Assembly: GCF_013409625.1 (NCBI RefSeq)
Contig: NZ_JACCBF010000001.1
Span: 4,963,001 to 5,027,000 of the forward strand
Direction: 5' to 3'
DNA from: Nocardioides kongjuensis
GTDB lineage: Bacteria; Actinomycetota; Actinomycetes; Propionibacteriales; Nocardioidaceae
Length of the DNA: 64,000 bases
Each line of letters opens with the position of its first letter. Position 1 is the first letter of the stretch. Below the pieces are notes generated by a model that did no database searches, was not told the origin of the DNA, and was given only the letters and a program-made list of their open reading frames with translations. Positions 15,275-23,759 of this stretch are shown in pieces. The translations under genes were made by a program, and so were the position numbers.

Positions 15275-16582
15275 TCAGACCGGGGTGATCGGGATCGACC
15301 GCCGCGGCTCGAACACGAACGACGCGCCCGTGCTGAACCGGGTCACCGCGACCTCCTCGGCCTCGGGCCGCTCCTCGCCCTCGACCACCTCGACCCGCCA
15401 CCCGTCGGGCGCCGCAGTGACCCGGGCGTCGAGGTGGGGAGCGACGGCACCGGCGATGGCACGCAGCGCGTCGGGCCAGTCGGGCCCGCACAGCGACACC
15501 CAGGCCGCGTCCTCGTCGGCGGGCCCCGGGGTCACCGTGATCCCTGCGGGCGACGCAGCGGCCGACACGTACGCCGCCGGGTTGAGCAGCGGGTGCAGCC
15601 AGGTCGTGCGGAGCGCACCGAACGGGTCGCGGGGCAGGTCGAGGGCGCGCGCGATCCGCTCGGCCCCGATGCCGGCGATGCCGATCAGCTGCTTGCGGCG
15701 CAGCCTGGTCAGCTCCGCCTCGGTCTCGACGCGCTCGGCGACGGCGAGGGCGAACGCCCGGTCCAGCAGGTGCATCTGCAGGCAGACCTCGTCGGCGATC
15801 CGGACCAGTGCGGAGTGCGAGAACGCGGCGAAGTCGACGTCCGACAGCAGCGGGCCGGCATAGTCGGCGAGTCCCTCGTCCGCGGCGTCGATCGGTGCGA
15901 GCTCGAGCAGCGCGGCACGGGAGCGCTCGTTGACGGCCAGCGCCGGGACCGCAGCCGGCTCGGGGTGGGCGGGGTCGATTGTCACCGTCCAGGCGCAGTG
16001 CGGGCTCCGGTCGGCAGGCACCCGCGGCGGCCGGTGGATCGGCCGGACCTGGGCGTGCGGGTTGGTCGCGATGGCGGTGGCGTCGAAGGTCGGGTCCTCG
16101 ATGTCGTGGCACATCCCCCTCACGTAGTCGGGGCCCATCGGCTCCACGTCCATCAGCGCGCCGCAGTGGTCGAGCCGGAACTCGCCGTGCCACGGGTCGT
16201 GCACGGTGTAGCGGAAGTCCATGAACTGCGGGGGAGCGCCGATGTCGAGCTGCAGCCCCTTGAAGATGGTGACGACGTCGCCCTGACCCGGTACGTCGGG
16301 CGCGTAGCCCAGCGCCCGCTGCATCCGCCGCGTGTAGACGGGCGAGGCGGCCGCCCACTCCTCGATCGCGACCTGCAGCATCTCCTCGCGCCCGAAGGCC
16401 GCGATGCACCACGCCATGCCGGAGCGGTCGATCAGCTGGCCCATGAGCAGCAGCTCGGGGACGAGGATCGCGAGCTCGGCGCGCGACAGCTCGGCGTACC
16501 GGCTGGGGTTCTCACCACGCATCTGACGAATGGGCTGTCTTCCGGCCGAATCCACAGCCGAGACGTCAGATGCGTCGCTCAT
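15275..16582 (-). CDS. Conserved actinobacterial protein of unknown function, coupled to LLM oxidoreductase
   Basis: A 435-residue protein that I do not recognise as a named enzyme. It has no signal peptide. Conserved-looking polar clusters are HDPWHGEFRLDHCGALMDVEPMG and MCHDIEDPTFDA at about residues 125-170, which carry several His, Cys and Asp/Glu residues and could bind a metal; IHRPPR and a C-terminal alpha/beta segment follow. ATG 16582 is used because it overlaps the stop of the upstream LLM oxidoreductase (ATGA); the frame is open further upstream but runs inside that gene. Being coupled to an F420-type oxidoreductase and divergent from a P450 operon with a KstR-like operator, it may act on a sterol or lipid intermediate. 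This is inference only. Confidence 0.7.
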   Translation of the reverse strand: MSDASDVSAVDSAGRQPIRQMRGENPSRYAELSRAELAILVPELLLMGQLIDRSGMAWCIAAFGREEMLQVAIEEWAAASPVYTRRMQRALGYAPDVPGQGDVVTIFKGLQLDIGAPPQFMDFRYTVHDPWHGEFRLDHCGALMDVEPMGPDYVRGMCHDIEDPTFDATAIATNPHAQVRPIHRPPRVPADRSPHCAWTVTIDPAHPEPAAVPALAVNERSRAALLELAPIDAADEGLADYAGPLLSDVDFAAFSHSALVRIADEVCLQMHLLDRAFALAVAERVETEAELTRLRRKQLIGIAGIGAERIARALDLPRDPFGALRTTWLHPLLNPAAYVSAAASPAGITVTPGPADEDAAWVSLCGPDWPDALRAIAGAVAPHLDARVTAAPDGWRVEVVEGEERPEAEEVAVTRFSTGASFVFEPRRSIPITPV

Positions 16583-17427
16583 GACTCGAGCCCCAGCCGG
16601 GCGGCCAGCTTGTCGAGGTGGGTCAGCACGGCGGACTCGTCGGAGTCGGGGACGCCCCAGATCAGCTCGGACGCGCCGGCGGCCATCCAGTCGGCGAAGT
16701 CCTCCTCGGTGGGGCGCTTCGCGACCAGCACCCGCACGTCGGGCTCGCCCTCGCGACCGGCCTCGGCCCACTCCTTGCGCAGCAGCTCGGCGCTGGCCGC
16801 GACGTCGGTCGAGGTCGGGGTGGTCATCCAGCCGTCGGCGTGGGTGGCGATCCACTTCATCGTCTTGGGGCCCGCGCCGGCGCCGATGATCACGGGGATC
16901 CGGCCCTGCGGCGGCTTGGGGTAGGCCCAGCTCGGGCCGAACGAGACGAACTCCCCCTCGTACGACGCCACGTCCTGCGTCCACAGCGCGCGCATCGCGC
17001 CGAGGTACTCCGCCAGCACGGTGCGGCGCTTCGCGGCCGGGACGTGGTGGTCGGTGAGCTCGTCGGTGTTCCAGCCGAAGCCGGCGCCGATGGTGACCCG
17101 TCCGCCGGAGAGGTGGTCGAGGGTCGCGAGCGTCTTGGCGAGCGTGATCGGGTCGGACTCGACCGGCAGCGAGACCGCCGTGGACAGGCCGATCCTGGTC
17201 GTGACCGCCGCGCAGGTCGCGAGCGAGACCCACGGGTCGAGGGTGCGCAGGTAGCGGTCGTCGGGCAGCTCCTCGCCGCCGGTCGGGTGGAGGGCGTCCC
17301 GGCGGACCGGGATGTGCGTGTGCTCCGGCACGTAGATGGTGTCGAAGCCCCGCTCCTCGGCCGCCTGGGCGAGTCGGGCCGGCGTGATGCCGCGGTCGGA
17401 GGTGAAGAGGACGATCCCGTTGCGCAT
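16579..17427 (-). CDS. LLM class F420-dependent oxidoreductase
   Basis: A 282-residue TIM-barrel oxidoreductase of the luciferase-like monooxygenase class (TIGR03619 type). Visible blocks are FDTIYVPEHTHIPVRR, LSTAVSLPVESDPITLAKTLATLDHLSGGR, IGAGFGWNTDEL and IPVIIGAGAGPKTMKWIATHADGWM. Such proteins bind coenzyme F420 and reduce or oxidise diverse compounds. The start is ATG 17427 (MRNGIVLF); GTG 17433 is an alternative. The promoter region holds the KstR-like palindrome at 17437-17452, ten bases from the start, so this gene and the divergent TetR/P450 operon are likely controlled together. Confidence 0.85.
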   Translation of the reverse strand: MRNGIVLFTSDRGITPARLAQAAEERGFDTIYVPEHTHIPVRRDALHPTGGEELPDDRYLRTLDPWVSLATCAAVTTRIGLSTAVSLPVESDPITLAKTLATLDHLSGGRVTIGAGFGWNTDELTDHHVPAAKRRTVLAEYLGAMRALWTQDVASYEGEFVSFGPSWAYPKPPQGRIPVIIGAGAGPKTMKWIATHADGWMTTPTSTDVAASAELLRKEWAEAGREGEPDVRVLVAKRPTEEDFADWMAAGASELIWGVPDSDESAVLTHLDKLAARLGLES

Positions 17428-17436
17428 CCCCACAAA

Positions 17437-17452
17437 CTAGAACCAGTTCTAG
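17437..17452. promoter_or_regulatory. KstR-like operator
   Basis: CTAGAACCAGTTCTAG is a perfect inverted repeat with 7-bp arms. Its core TAGAACCAGTTCTA (17438-17451) fits the KstR consensus TnnAACnnGTTnnA of mycobacterial/rhodococcal sterol catabolism. It lies between the LLM oxidoreductase and the TetR-P450 operon. Confidence 0.6.
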
Positions 17453-17488
17453 GAAATGTCTTGCGGCCGCCGCACACGTCTCCTATGT

Positions 17489-17502
17489 TGGACACGTGTC
17501 CA
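17489..17502. promoter_or_regulatory. Palindrome over the TetR start codon
   Basis: TGGACACGTGTCCA is a perfect 14-bp palindrome whose centre is the GTG start codon of the TetR gene at 17496. It is a plausible autoregulatory operator, distinct from the KstR-like site 37 bp upstream. Confidence 0.45.
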
Positions 17503-18071
17503 GTCAGGTGTTCGAGATGCCGCGGCAGGGGTTGAACCCCCGGCAGGCCGAGACGGTGGAGAAGCTGCTCGCCGCCGGGCTCGAGGAGCTGCGGGCGGTC
17601 GGCCACGAGGCGCTGACGGTCCGCACGGTCGCGCACCGCGCCGGGGTCTCGCCGGCGACGGCGTACACCTACCTCGCCTCCAAGAACCATCTCTTCGCCG
17701 AGCTCTTCTGGCGCCACCTCACCTCGGCCGAGAGCACCCGGACCGCCGCCGGAACGCCGACCCAGCGGCTCCAGGCCACGATGCGGGCGCTCACCGCACG
17801 GATCGTCGAGGAGCCCGAGCTGGCCGCGGCGGTGACGCCCGCGCTGCTCGGCACCGACCCCGACGTCGCACGGCTGCGGCTGCGGATCGGCGCGGAGTTC
17901 CTCAGCCGCTTCGAGGCCGCGATGGGCGAGCAGGCCGATGCCGGCGTGCTCGAGGTCCTCGTGCTGACCTTCTCCGGTGCGCTGCTCCAGGCCGGGATGG
18001 GCCTGATGACCTACGACGAGATCGCCGAGCGTCTCGTCGCCGCCGTCGACGTGATCATGCGAGGCAACTGA
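17496..18071 (+). CDS. TetR/AcrR family regulator of the P450 cluster
   Basis: A 191-residue TetR-family repressor. The N-terminal helix-turn-helix reads LTVRTVAHRAGVSPATAYTYLASKNHLFAELFWRHL at about residues 45-80; the rest is a helical ligand-binding domain. The start is GTG 17496, inside a palindrome that may be its own operator. Its TGATG junction with the first P450 gene shows it is the first gene of that operon. By position it corresponds to Rv0767c, which heads the cyp123-Rv0765c-cyp51 operon in Mycobacterium tuberculosis (from memory). The ligand is unknown. Confidence 0.85.
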   Translation: MSSQVFEMPRQGLNPRQAETVEKLLAAGLEELRAVGHEALTVRTVAHRAGVSPATAYTYLASKNHLFAELFWRHLTSAESTRTAAGTPTQRLQATMRALTARIVEEPELAAAVTPALLGTDPDVARLRLRIGAEFLSRFEAAMGEQADAGVLEVLVLTFSGALLQAGMGLMTYDEIAERLVAAVDVIMRGN

Positions 18072-19291
18072 TGACCGTGAGCACGCTGGTCTTCGACCCC
18101 TACGACTACGCCTTCCAGGACGACCCCTACCCGACGTACCGGCGCCTGCGCGACGAGGCTCCCGTCTTCCACGCGCCCGCCGACGACATCTGGGTCATCT
18201 CGCGCCACGAGGACGTCTTCGACGTGCTGCGCAACGACGAGGTCTTCTCCAACCGGATGGGCGTCTCGCTCGACGCGTCCGCGTGGAACCCCGAGGCGCA
18301 CCGGGTGATGAGCTTCCTCGGCCTCGACGGCGCGGAGCAGTCGCGCATCCGCAAGCTGGTCTCGGCCGCGTTCACCCCGCGCCGGGTCCGCGAGCTCACT
18401 CCTCAGGTGCAGGCGCTCGCCGAGCGCTACCTCGCGCGCACCCTCGCCGCCAGCGACGAGGACGGCGAGGCCGACTGGATCGCCGACTTCGCGGGCCTCC
18501 TTCCGATGGACGTTATCTCCGAGATGATGGGCGTGCCGGCGGCCGACCGCGACGAGGTGCGCCGCCTCGCGGACCTCGTCGTGCACCGCGAGGACGGTGT
18601 CCGCGACGTGCCGCAGGCGGGCATGGAGGCGTCCTTCGAGCTCTTCGGCTACTACGGCGAGATGGTCGCCCAGCGCCGTCGTACGCCGACCGAGGACCTC
18701 ACCTCGGCCCTCATCGCGGCCGAGCTCGACGGGGACCGGCTCACCGACGGCGAGATCATGGCGTTCTTGTTCCTCATGGTCGTGGCGGGCAACGAGACCA
18801 CCACCAAGCTGCTCGGCAACGCCCTCTTCCACCTCGCCGCCAACCCGGCGCAGAAGGCGCAGGTCCTGGCGGACGGCGCCCTGGTGCCGTCGTGGATCGA
18901 GGAGACCCTGCGCCACGACACGTCCAGCCAGATGCTGGCGCGCTACGTCACCGAGGACGTCGAGGTGGGCGGCGTGCTGGTCCCCGGCGGCTCGAAGGCG
19001 CTGGTGCTGCTGGGCAGCGCCAACCGCGACGAGCGCGTGTTCACCGACCCGACGACCTACGACATCCACCGCGACAGGTCCGAGCTGTCGCAGATCCTGA
19101 GCTTCGGCACCGGCCGGCACTTCTGCCTCGGCGCCAACCTGGCCCGGCTCGAGGCCCGCGTGGTCCTCGAGGAGCTGGTACGACGCGTCGCCGACTTCGA
19201 GGTGCACGCCGACCGCGCGGTGCGCGTGCACTCCACCAGCGTGCGGGGCTTCGCCTCGCTGCCGGTCACGTTCGAGGAAAGGGGCGCGTGA
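18071..19291 (+). CDS. Cytochrome P450, CYP123-like
   Basis: A 406-residue bacterial P450 starting at ATG 18071, one base overlapped with the TetR stop. The I-helix motif is AGNETTTKLL (about residues 240-249), the K-helix ExxR is EETLR, and the heme-binding loop is FGTGRHFCLGANLARLE with Cys352 as the thiolate ligand. The N-terminus (FDPYDYAFQDDPYPTYRRLRDEAPVF) and LPMDVISEMMGVP closely resemble mycobacterial CYP123, which is likewise two genes from cyp51. Electrons probably come from the ferredoxin encoded at 21464. The substrate is not known for the family. Confidence 0.9.
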   Translation: MTVSTLVFDPYDYAFQDDPYPTYRRLRDEAPVFHAPADDIWVISRHEDVFDVLRNDEVFSNRMGVSLDASAWNPEAHRVMSFLGLDGAEQSRIRKLVSAAFTPRRVRELTPQVQALAERYLARTLAASDEDGEADWIADFAGLLPMDVISEMMGVPAADRDEVRRLADLVVHREDGVRDVPQAGMEASFELFGYYGEMVAQRRRTPTEDLTSALIAAELDGDRLTDGEIMAFLFLMVVAGNETTTKLLGNALFHLAANPAQKAQVLADGALVPSWIEETLRHDTSSQMLARYVTEDVEVGGVLVPGGSKALVLLGSANRDERVFTDPTTYDIHRDRSELSQILSFGTGRHFCLGANLARLEARVVLEELVRRVADFEVHADRAVRVHSTSVRGFASLPVTFEERGA

Positions 19292-20082
19292 TGGCTGCGT
19301 CGCGCCGGCCCGTCCACCCGGACCGCCGGCCCGCCGTGGTCGCCGGCGCGTCCTCCGGCATCGGCGCCGAGACCGCGAGAGCCCTTGCTGCAGCGGGCTT
19401 CCCGGTCGCGCTCGGTGCCCGGCGGGTCGACCGCCTCGAGGAGCTGGCCTCGGGGATCCGGGCCGCCGGCGGCGAGGCCTTCGTCCACCCGCTGGACGTC
19501 GCCTCGACCGAGTCGGTCGAGAAGTTCGCCGCCGCGGTCACCGCTGCCCTCGGCGACATCGAGGTCGTCGTCAGCAACGCCGGCCTGCTCGCCCCCGGCG
19601 CGATCCTCGACGCGACGACCGAGCAGATCGCGGCCGAGCTCGACGTCAACGTGCTCGGCGCGCACCGCCTGGTCCGGGCCTTCGGGCCGGGCATGGTGGC
19701 CCGGCGACGCGGCGACCTGGTCTTCGTCTCCTCCGACACCGCCGTGCGGGCCCGCCCCTTCATGCGCGGCTACAGCGCCACGAAGTCCGGCCTGGAGGGG
19801 CTGGTCGAGGCACTGCAGATGGAGCTCGAGGGCTCCGGTGTGCGCGCCTCGATCGTCCGGCCCGGGCCGACCTGGTCCGAGATGGGCTCCGACTGGGACG
19901 CCGAGGCGGGCGCCAGGGTGCTCACCGAGTGGGTCAAGTGGGGCCACGCCCGCCACTCCCACTTCCTCAAGGCGAGCGCGATCGCGGACGCCATCACGAC
20001 GGTCGTCAGCGCTCCTCGCGGCGTCCACATCAGTCCCGTCGACGTGAACCCCGAAGCTCCGATCGCGAAGGAGGAGTCGTGA
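19291..20082 (+). CDS. Short-chain dehydrogenase/reductase between the two P450 genes
   Basis: A 263-residue classical SDR. The cofactor motif is GASSGIG (about residues 18-24), then SNAG, and a catalytic Ser...YSATK (Tyr-x-x-x-Lys). ARR after the second strand suggests NADP. ATG 19291 shares a base with the P450 stop, and GAAAGGGG upstream is the ribosome site. It holds the same position as Rv0765c beside M. tuberculosis cyp51. It probably oxidises or reduces an alcohol/ketone produced by one of the P450s; the exact step is inference. Confidence 0.87.
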   Translation: MAASRRPVHPDRRPAVVAGASSGIGAETARALAAAGFPVALGARRVDRLEELASGIRAAGGEAFVHPLDVASTESVEKFAAAVTAALGDIEVVVSNAGLLAPGAILDATTEQIAAELDVNVLGAHRLVRAFGPGMVARRRGDLVFVSSDTAVRARPFMRGYSATKSGLEGLVEALQMELEGSGVRASIVRPGPTWSEMGSDWDAEAGARVLTEWVKWGHARHSHFLKASAIADAITTVVSAPRGVHISPVDVNPEAPIAKEES

Positions 20083-21464
20083 CGCTCCACCCCGAAGGCC
20101 TGGCCGGCATCCCCGAGGTGTCGACCGTCCTCGACGACCAGGGCGCCGACGTACCCGCGATCATCAAGGGCACCGGCCACCTCCCCGAGATGCGGGTCGA
20201 CCCGATCCGGCTGTTCCACCGCGTGCGCGAGGAGTGCGGAGACGTGGGCCGCTTCCGGCTCGCCGACAGGCAGGTCGTGCTCGTCACCGGCGCCGAGGCC
20301 AACGAGGCCTTCTTCCGGGCGCCCGACGACGTGCTCGACCAGGCGGCGGCGTACCCGTTCATGACGCCGATCTTCGGCAAGGGCGTGGTCTTCGACGCCT
20401 CGCCCGAGGAGCGCCAGCAGATGCTGAAGAACCAGGCCCTGCGCGGCGACATGATGCGCGGCCACGCCCAGACGATCGAGGCCGAGATCCGCCGCATGGT
20501 CGCCGGCTGGGGGGCCGAGGGCGAGATCGACCTGCTCGACTTCTTCGCCGAGCTGACCATCTACACGACCTCGTCGTGCCTGATCGGCAAGCCCTTCCGC
20601 GACCAGCTCGACGGCTCCTTCGCCGAGGTCTACCACCGCCTCGAGCACGGCACCGACGCCATCGCGTACGTCGACCCGTACGCCGACATCGACAGCTTCC
20701 GGATCCGCGACCAGGCCCGCGCGGAGCTGGTCGCCAAGGTGCAGGCGATCATCGCCGCGCGGGTCGCGCAGGGGGAGGTCGCCAAGGAGGACCGGGACCT
20801 GCTCGACGTCCTCATGGCGGTCGGCTACGACGCCGAGATGGTCACCGGCATCTTCATCTCGATGATGTTCGCCGGGCACCACACGTCGTCGGGAACCGCG
20901 TCCTGGGCGATGATCGAGCTGCTCCGCAACCCGTCCGTGATGGCCGACGTGGTCGCCGAGCTCGACGCGCTCTACGCCGACGGCTCCGAGGTCTCCTTCC
21001 AGGCGCTGCGCTCGATCCCCGTCCTGGAGGCCGCGCTCAAGGAGACCCTGCGGCTGCACCCGCCGCTGGTCATCCTGATGCGGCTGGTGCAGCAGGACTT
21101 CGAGCTGCTGGGCCGCACGATCCCGGCCGGTACGGTCCTCGCGGCGTCGCCGCGGGTGTCCAACCGGATCGAGGAGGACTTCCCCAAGGCCGACGAGTTC
21201 GACCCGGGCCGCTACGTCGACCCGCGCCAGGAGGACCTGCAGAACCGCTGGACCTGGATCCCGTTCGGCGCCGGCAAGCACCGCTGCGTCGGCAACGCCT
21301 TCGCCATGATGCAGATGAAGGCGATCTTCTCGGTGATCCTGCGCGACTTCGAGTTCGAGGCGGTGCAGCCGCTCGACTCCTACCGCGACGACTTCACGAA
21401 GATGGTCATCCAGCTCGCCCAACCGGCCCGCGTGAAGTACCGCCGCCGGGTGCGGGAGGCGTGA
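20079..21464 (+). CDS. cyp51: Sterol 14-alpha-demethylase-type cytochrome P450 (CYP51)
   Basis: A 461-residue P450. The I-helix block MMFAGHHTSSGTASW is the CYP51 signature; KETLRLHPPLVILMRLV (ExxR), PEDFPKADEF-like and WTWIPFGAGKHRCVGNAFA (heme ligand Cys403) also follow the bacterial CYP51 sequence closely, down to the C-terminal SYRDDFTKMVIQLAQPARVKYRRR. CYP51 removes the 14-alpha-methyl group of lanosterol-type sterols in three oxygenation steps; in bacteria without sterol synthesis its natural role is unsettled. GTG 20079 overlaps the SDR stop (GTGA), and AAGGAGGAG just before it is a strong ribosome site. The adjacent 3Fe-4S-type ferredoxin is its probable electron donor, as for Rv0764c/Rv0763c. 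Confidence 0.93.
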   Translation: MTLHPEGLAGIPEVSTVLDDQGADVPAIIKGTGHLPEMRVDPIRLFHRVREECGDVGRFRLADRQVVLVTGAEANEAFFRAPDDVLDQAAAYPFMTPIFGKGVVFDASPEERQQMLKNQALRGDMMRGHAQTIEAEIRRMVAGWGAEGEIDLLDFFAELTIYTTSSCLIGKPFRDQLDGSFAEVYHRLEHGTDAIAYVDPYADIDSFRIRDQARAELVAKVQAIIAARVAQGEVAKEDRDLLDVLMAVGYDAEMVTGIFISMMFAGHHTSSGTASWAMIELLRNPSVMADVVAELDALYADGSEVSFQALRSIPVLEAALKETLRLHPPLVILMRLVQQDFELLGRTIPAGTVLAASPRVSNRIEEDFPKADEFDPGRYVDPRQEDLQNRWTWIPFGAGKHRCVGNAFAMMQMKAIFSVILRDFEFEAVQPLDSYRDDFTKMVIQLAQPARVKYRRRVREA

Positions 21465-21661
21465 TGAGGGTCGTCGCCGACACCGGCCTGTGCCAGGGGC
21501 ACCAGCTGTGCCAGGGAGAGGCCCCCGACGTGTTCGGGTTCGACGCGGACGCCGACGTCGTCACCGTGCTCGACGAGCACCCGGCCGAGTCGCTGCGGTC
21601 CGACGTACGCACCGCCGTGAAGTACTGCCCCGCGTTCGCCCTGTCCATCGAGGAGGACTGA
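21464..21661 (+). CDS. P450 redox-partner ferredoxin (CxxHxxC...CP type)
   Basis: A 65-residue ferredoxin, MRVVADTGLCQGHQLCQGEA..., with LCQGHQLC and a C-terminal KYCPAFAL. The second cysteine of the usual CxxCxxC is histidine, the same substitution seen in M. tuberculosis Rv0763c next to CYP51, so it should carry a 3Fe-4S (or unusual 4Fe-4S) cluster. It delivers electrons to the P450s in the same operon. ATG 21464 shares one base with the CYP51 stop (TGATG). Confidence 0.92.
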   Translation: MRVVADTGLCQGHQLCQGEAPDVFGFDADADVVTVLDEHPAESLRSDVRTAVKYCPAFALSIEED

Positions 21662-21662
21662 C

Positions 21663-22295
21663 ATGACCGAGACCCTGAGCAGGGCCGAGATCGAGGAGTT
21701 CTGGGACTCCTGGCTCCAGATCAACCGGGACGTCGAGGCAGCGGGCGACTGGCGGCCGATGGCCGAGTGGTACGCCGAGGACGCGACGTACGGCTGGATG
21801 TACCACCCCGACGAGCACTTCATGGCCGTGGGTCGCGACCAGATCCGCGACTGGGCGATCGGGATCGAGATGGACGGCCTGGACGGCTGGCACTACGACT
21901 ACGTCTGCACGATGATCGACGAGCAGAAGTCCATGGTGCTGGGCTTCTGGAAGCAGCGCGCCGGGATCATCGACGACGCCACCGGCAAGGAGTTCGAGAT
22001 CCTCGGCATCGGTGGGTCGTGGTTCGGGCTCAAGCGGGTGACCGAGGGCGCGGACGCCGGGAAGATCAAGATCGACTGGCAGCGCGACTGGTTCGACCTG
22101 CCGTCGACCGGCCACACGTTCGTGGAGATCCTCAGGTCCGGCAAGGCCCCCGACACGCTGATGAAGCGGCTCGAGGTCACCGGCCACGGCGTGCCCGGGC
22201 ACTACCACTACGCCGACCTGCCCTCGACGCTGTGGCCGCCGCCGGTCGAGGCGGGGCAGTACGTCACCCAGGCAGCTCCGGCGGTGTCCTCGTGA
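21663..22295 (+). CDS. NTF2/SnoaL-like fold protein
   Basis: A 210-residue protein. The N-terminal half (IEEFWDSWLQINRDVEAAGDWRPMAEWYAEDATYGWMYHPDEHFMAVGRDQIRDWA) has the helix-strand pattern and conserved Trp/Tyr/Asp residues of the NTF2-like superfamily, which includes ketosteroid isomerases, SnoaL cyclases and ring-hydroxylating small subunits. The function is unassigned. ATG 21663 follows the ferredoxin stop by one base, with GAGGAGGAC as ribosome site. In M. tuberculosis a conserved hypothetical (Rv0762c) sits at this place. A role as isomerase or binding protein for the oxidised product is inference. Confidence 0.75.
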   Translation: MTETLSRAEIEEFWDSWLQINRDVEAAGDWRPMAEWYAEDATYGWMYHPDEHFMAVGRDQIRDWAIGIEMDGLDGWHYDYVCTMIDEQKSMVLGFWKQRAGIIDDATGKEFEILGIGGSWFGLKRVTEGADAGKIKIDWQRDWFDLPSTGHTFVEILRSGKAPDTLMKRLEVTGHGVPGHYHYADLPSTLWPPPVEAGQYVTQAAPAVSS

Positions 22296-23752
22296 GCCCC
22301 CTGCCGCCCGCTGCCCAGCAGCTGATCGACGGCAAGCTGGTCGCCGCCTCGTCCGGGGAGACCTACCCGATCCTCAACCCCGCTTCCGGTTCCGAGATCG
22401 GGCTGGCCCCCGACGGCACGGCCGCCGACGTGGAGGCCGCGATCGCGGCCGCTCGCCGCGCGTTCGACGAGAGCGACTGGTCGACCGACCGCGAGCTGAG
22501 GGTGCGCTGCCTGCGCCAGCTGCACGCCGCGCTGCTGGAGGACGCGGACGCCTTCCGCGCGCTCACCACCGCCGAGGTCGGGATGCCCGGCTTCATGATG
22601 GGGGCGGCCGGCTTCGACGTACCCGTCGACGGGCTGAGGTGGGTCACCGACCTGCTGGAGGGCTACGAGTTCTCGACCGACCTGGGGGTCGCCGCACCGA
22701 TGGGCATCCCGTCACGCCGCACCGTCCACCGCGAGCCGGTCGGTGTCGTCGCCGCGATCACGCCGTGGAACGTGCCGACCCAGATCAACCTCGCCAAGGT
22801 GGGGCCGGCGCTGGCCGCCGGCTGCACGGTCGTCCTCAAGCCCGCGCCCGACACGCCGTGGGTGGCCGCCGAGCTGGGCCGCCTGGTCGCCGAGCACACC
22901 GACATCCCGCCCGGTGTCCTCAACGTCGTCACGCCGCGCTCCAACGAGGTGGCCTCGGTGCTCTCGACCGACCCGCGCATCGACATGGTGTCGTTCACCG
23001 GCTCGACCGCCGTGGGCAGGGCGATCATGGCGGCGGCCGCACCCACCCTGAAGAAGGTCTTCCTCGAGCTCGGCGGCAAGTCCGCCGCGATCGCCCTCGA
23101 CGACGCCGACATCGCCGCCGTCGCGGGAGGTACGGCGTTCGCCGCGTGCATCCACGCCGGTCAGGGCTGCGCCATCACGACCCGGCTGATCGTCCCGCGG
23201 GACCGGTACGACGAGGCCGTCGCCGTCGCGGCGCAGACGATGGAGTCGATCGGCGCCAAGGACCCCGCCGACCCCGGCGCGATCTGCGGCCCGGTGATCT
23301 CGGCCGTGCAGCGCGACCGCGTGGCGGCGTACTTCTCGGTCGCCCTGGAGGAGGGCGGGCGCTTCGCCACGGGCGGCTCGGTCATCGAGCAGGACGGCTT
23401 CTGGGTGCAGCCCACCGTCGTCGCCGGCCTCGACAACTCCTCGCGCCTGGCGCAGGAGGAGATCTTCGGCCCGGTGCTCGTCGTCATCGCGCACGACGGC
23501 GACGACGACGCGGTGCGGATCGCCAACGACTCGGCGTACGGGCTCTCGGGCTCGGTCGACTCGGCGTCCCTGGACCGGGCGAAGGCGGTCGCCGCGCGGA
23601 TCCGGACCGGGACGCTCGCCGTCAACGGTGGTGTGTGGTTCAGCCCGGACGCGCCGTTCGGTGGGTACAAGCAGTCCGGCATCGGCCGGGAGATGGGCGT
23701 CGCCGGGTTCGAGGAGTACCTGGAGACGAAGGTGATCGCGGAGCCGGCGTGA
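22292..23752 (+). CDS. NAD-dependent aldehyde dehydrogenase
   Basis: A 486-residue member of the ALDH superfamily. Visible motifs are ITPWNVPTQINLAKVGPALAAGCTVVLKPA, FTGSTAVG, the general-base Glu in LELGGKS and the nucleophile in HAGQGC (Cys293), then EEIFGPVL. It oxidises an aldehyde to the acid with NAD. GTG 22292 overlaps the NTF2-like stop (GTGA). It matches the place of aldA (Rv0768) in the M. tuberculosis cyp51 region, where that gene is divergent; here it is joined to the same operon. The substrate may be an aldehyde formed by P450 oxidation of a side chain or methyl group. Confidence 0.9.
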   Translation: MSPLPPAAQQLIDGKLVAASSGETYPILNPASGSEIGLAPDGTAADVEAAIAAARRAFDESDWSTDRELRVRCLRQLHAALLEDADAFRALTTAEVGMPGFMMGAAGFDVPVDGLRWVTDLLEGYEFSTDLGVAAPMGIPSRRTVHREPVGVVAAITPWNVPTQINLAKVGPALAAGCTVVLKPAPDTPWVAAELGRLVAEHTDIPPGVLNVVTPRSNEVASVLSTDPRIDMVSFTGSTAVGRAIMAAAAPTLKKVFLELGGKSAAIALDDADIAAVAGGTAFAACIHAGQGCAITTRLIVPRDRYDEAVAVAAQTMESIGAKDPADPGAICGPVISAVQRDRVAAYFSVALEEGGRFATGGSVIEQDGFWVQPTVVAGLDNSSRLAQEEIFGPVLVVIAHDGDDDAVRIANDSAYGLSGSVDSASLDRAKAVAARIRTGTLAVNGGVWFSPDAPFGGYKQSGIGREMGVAGFEEYLETKVIAEPA

Positions 23753-23759
23753 GTGTCGT

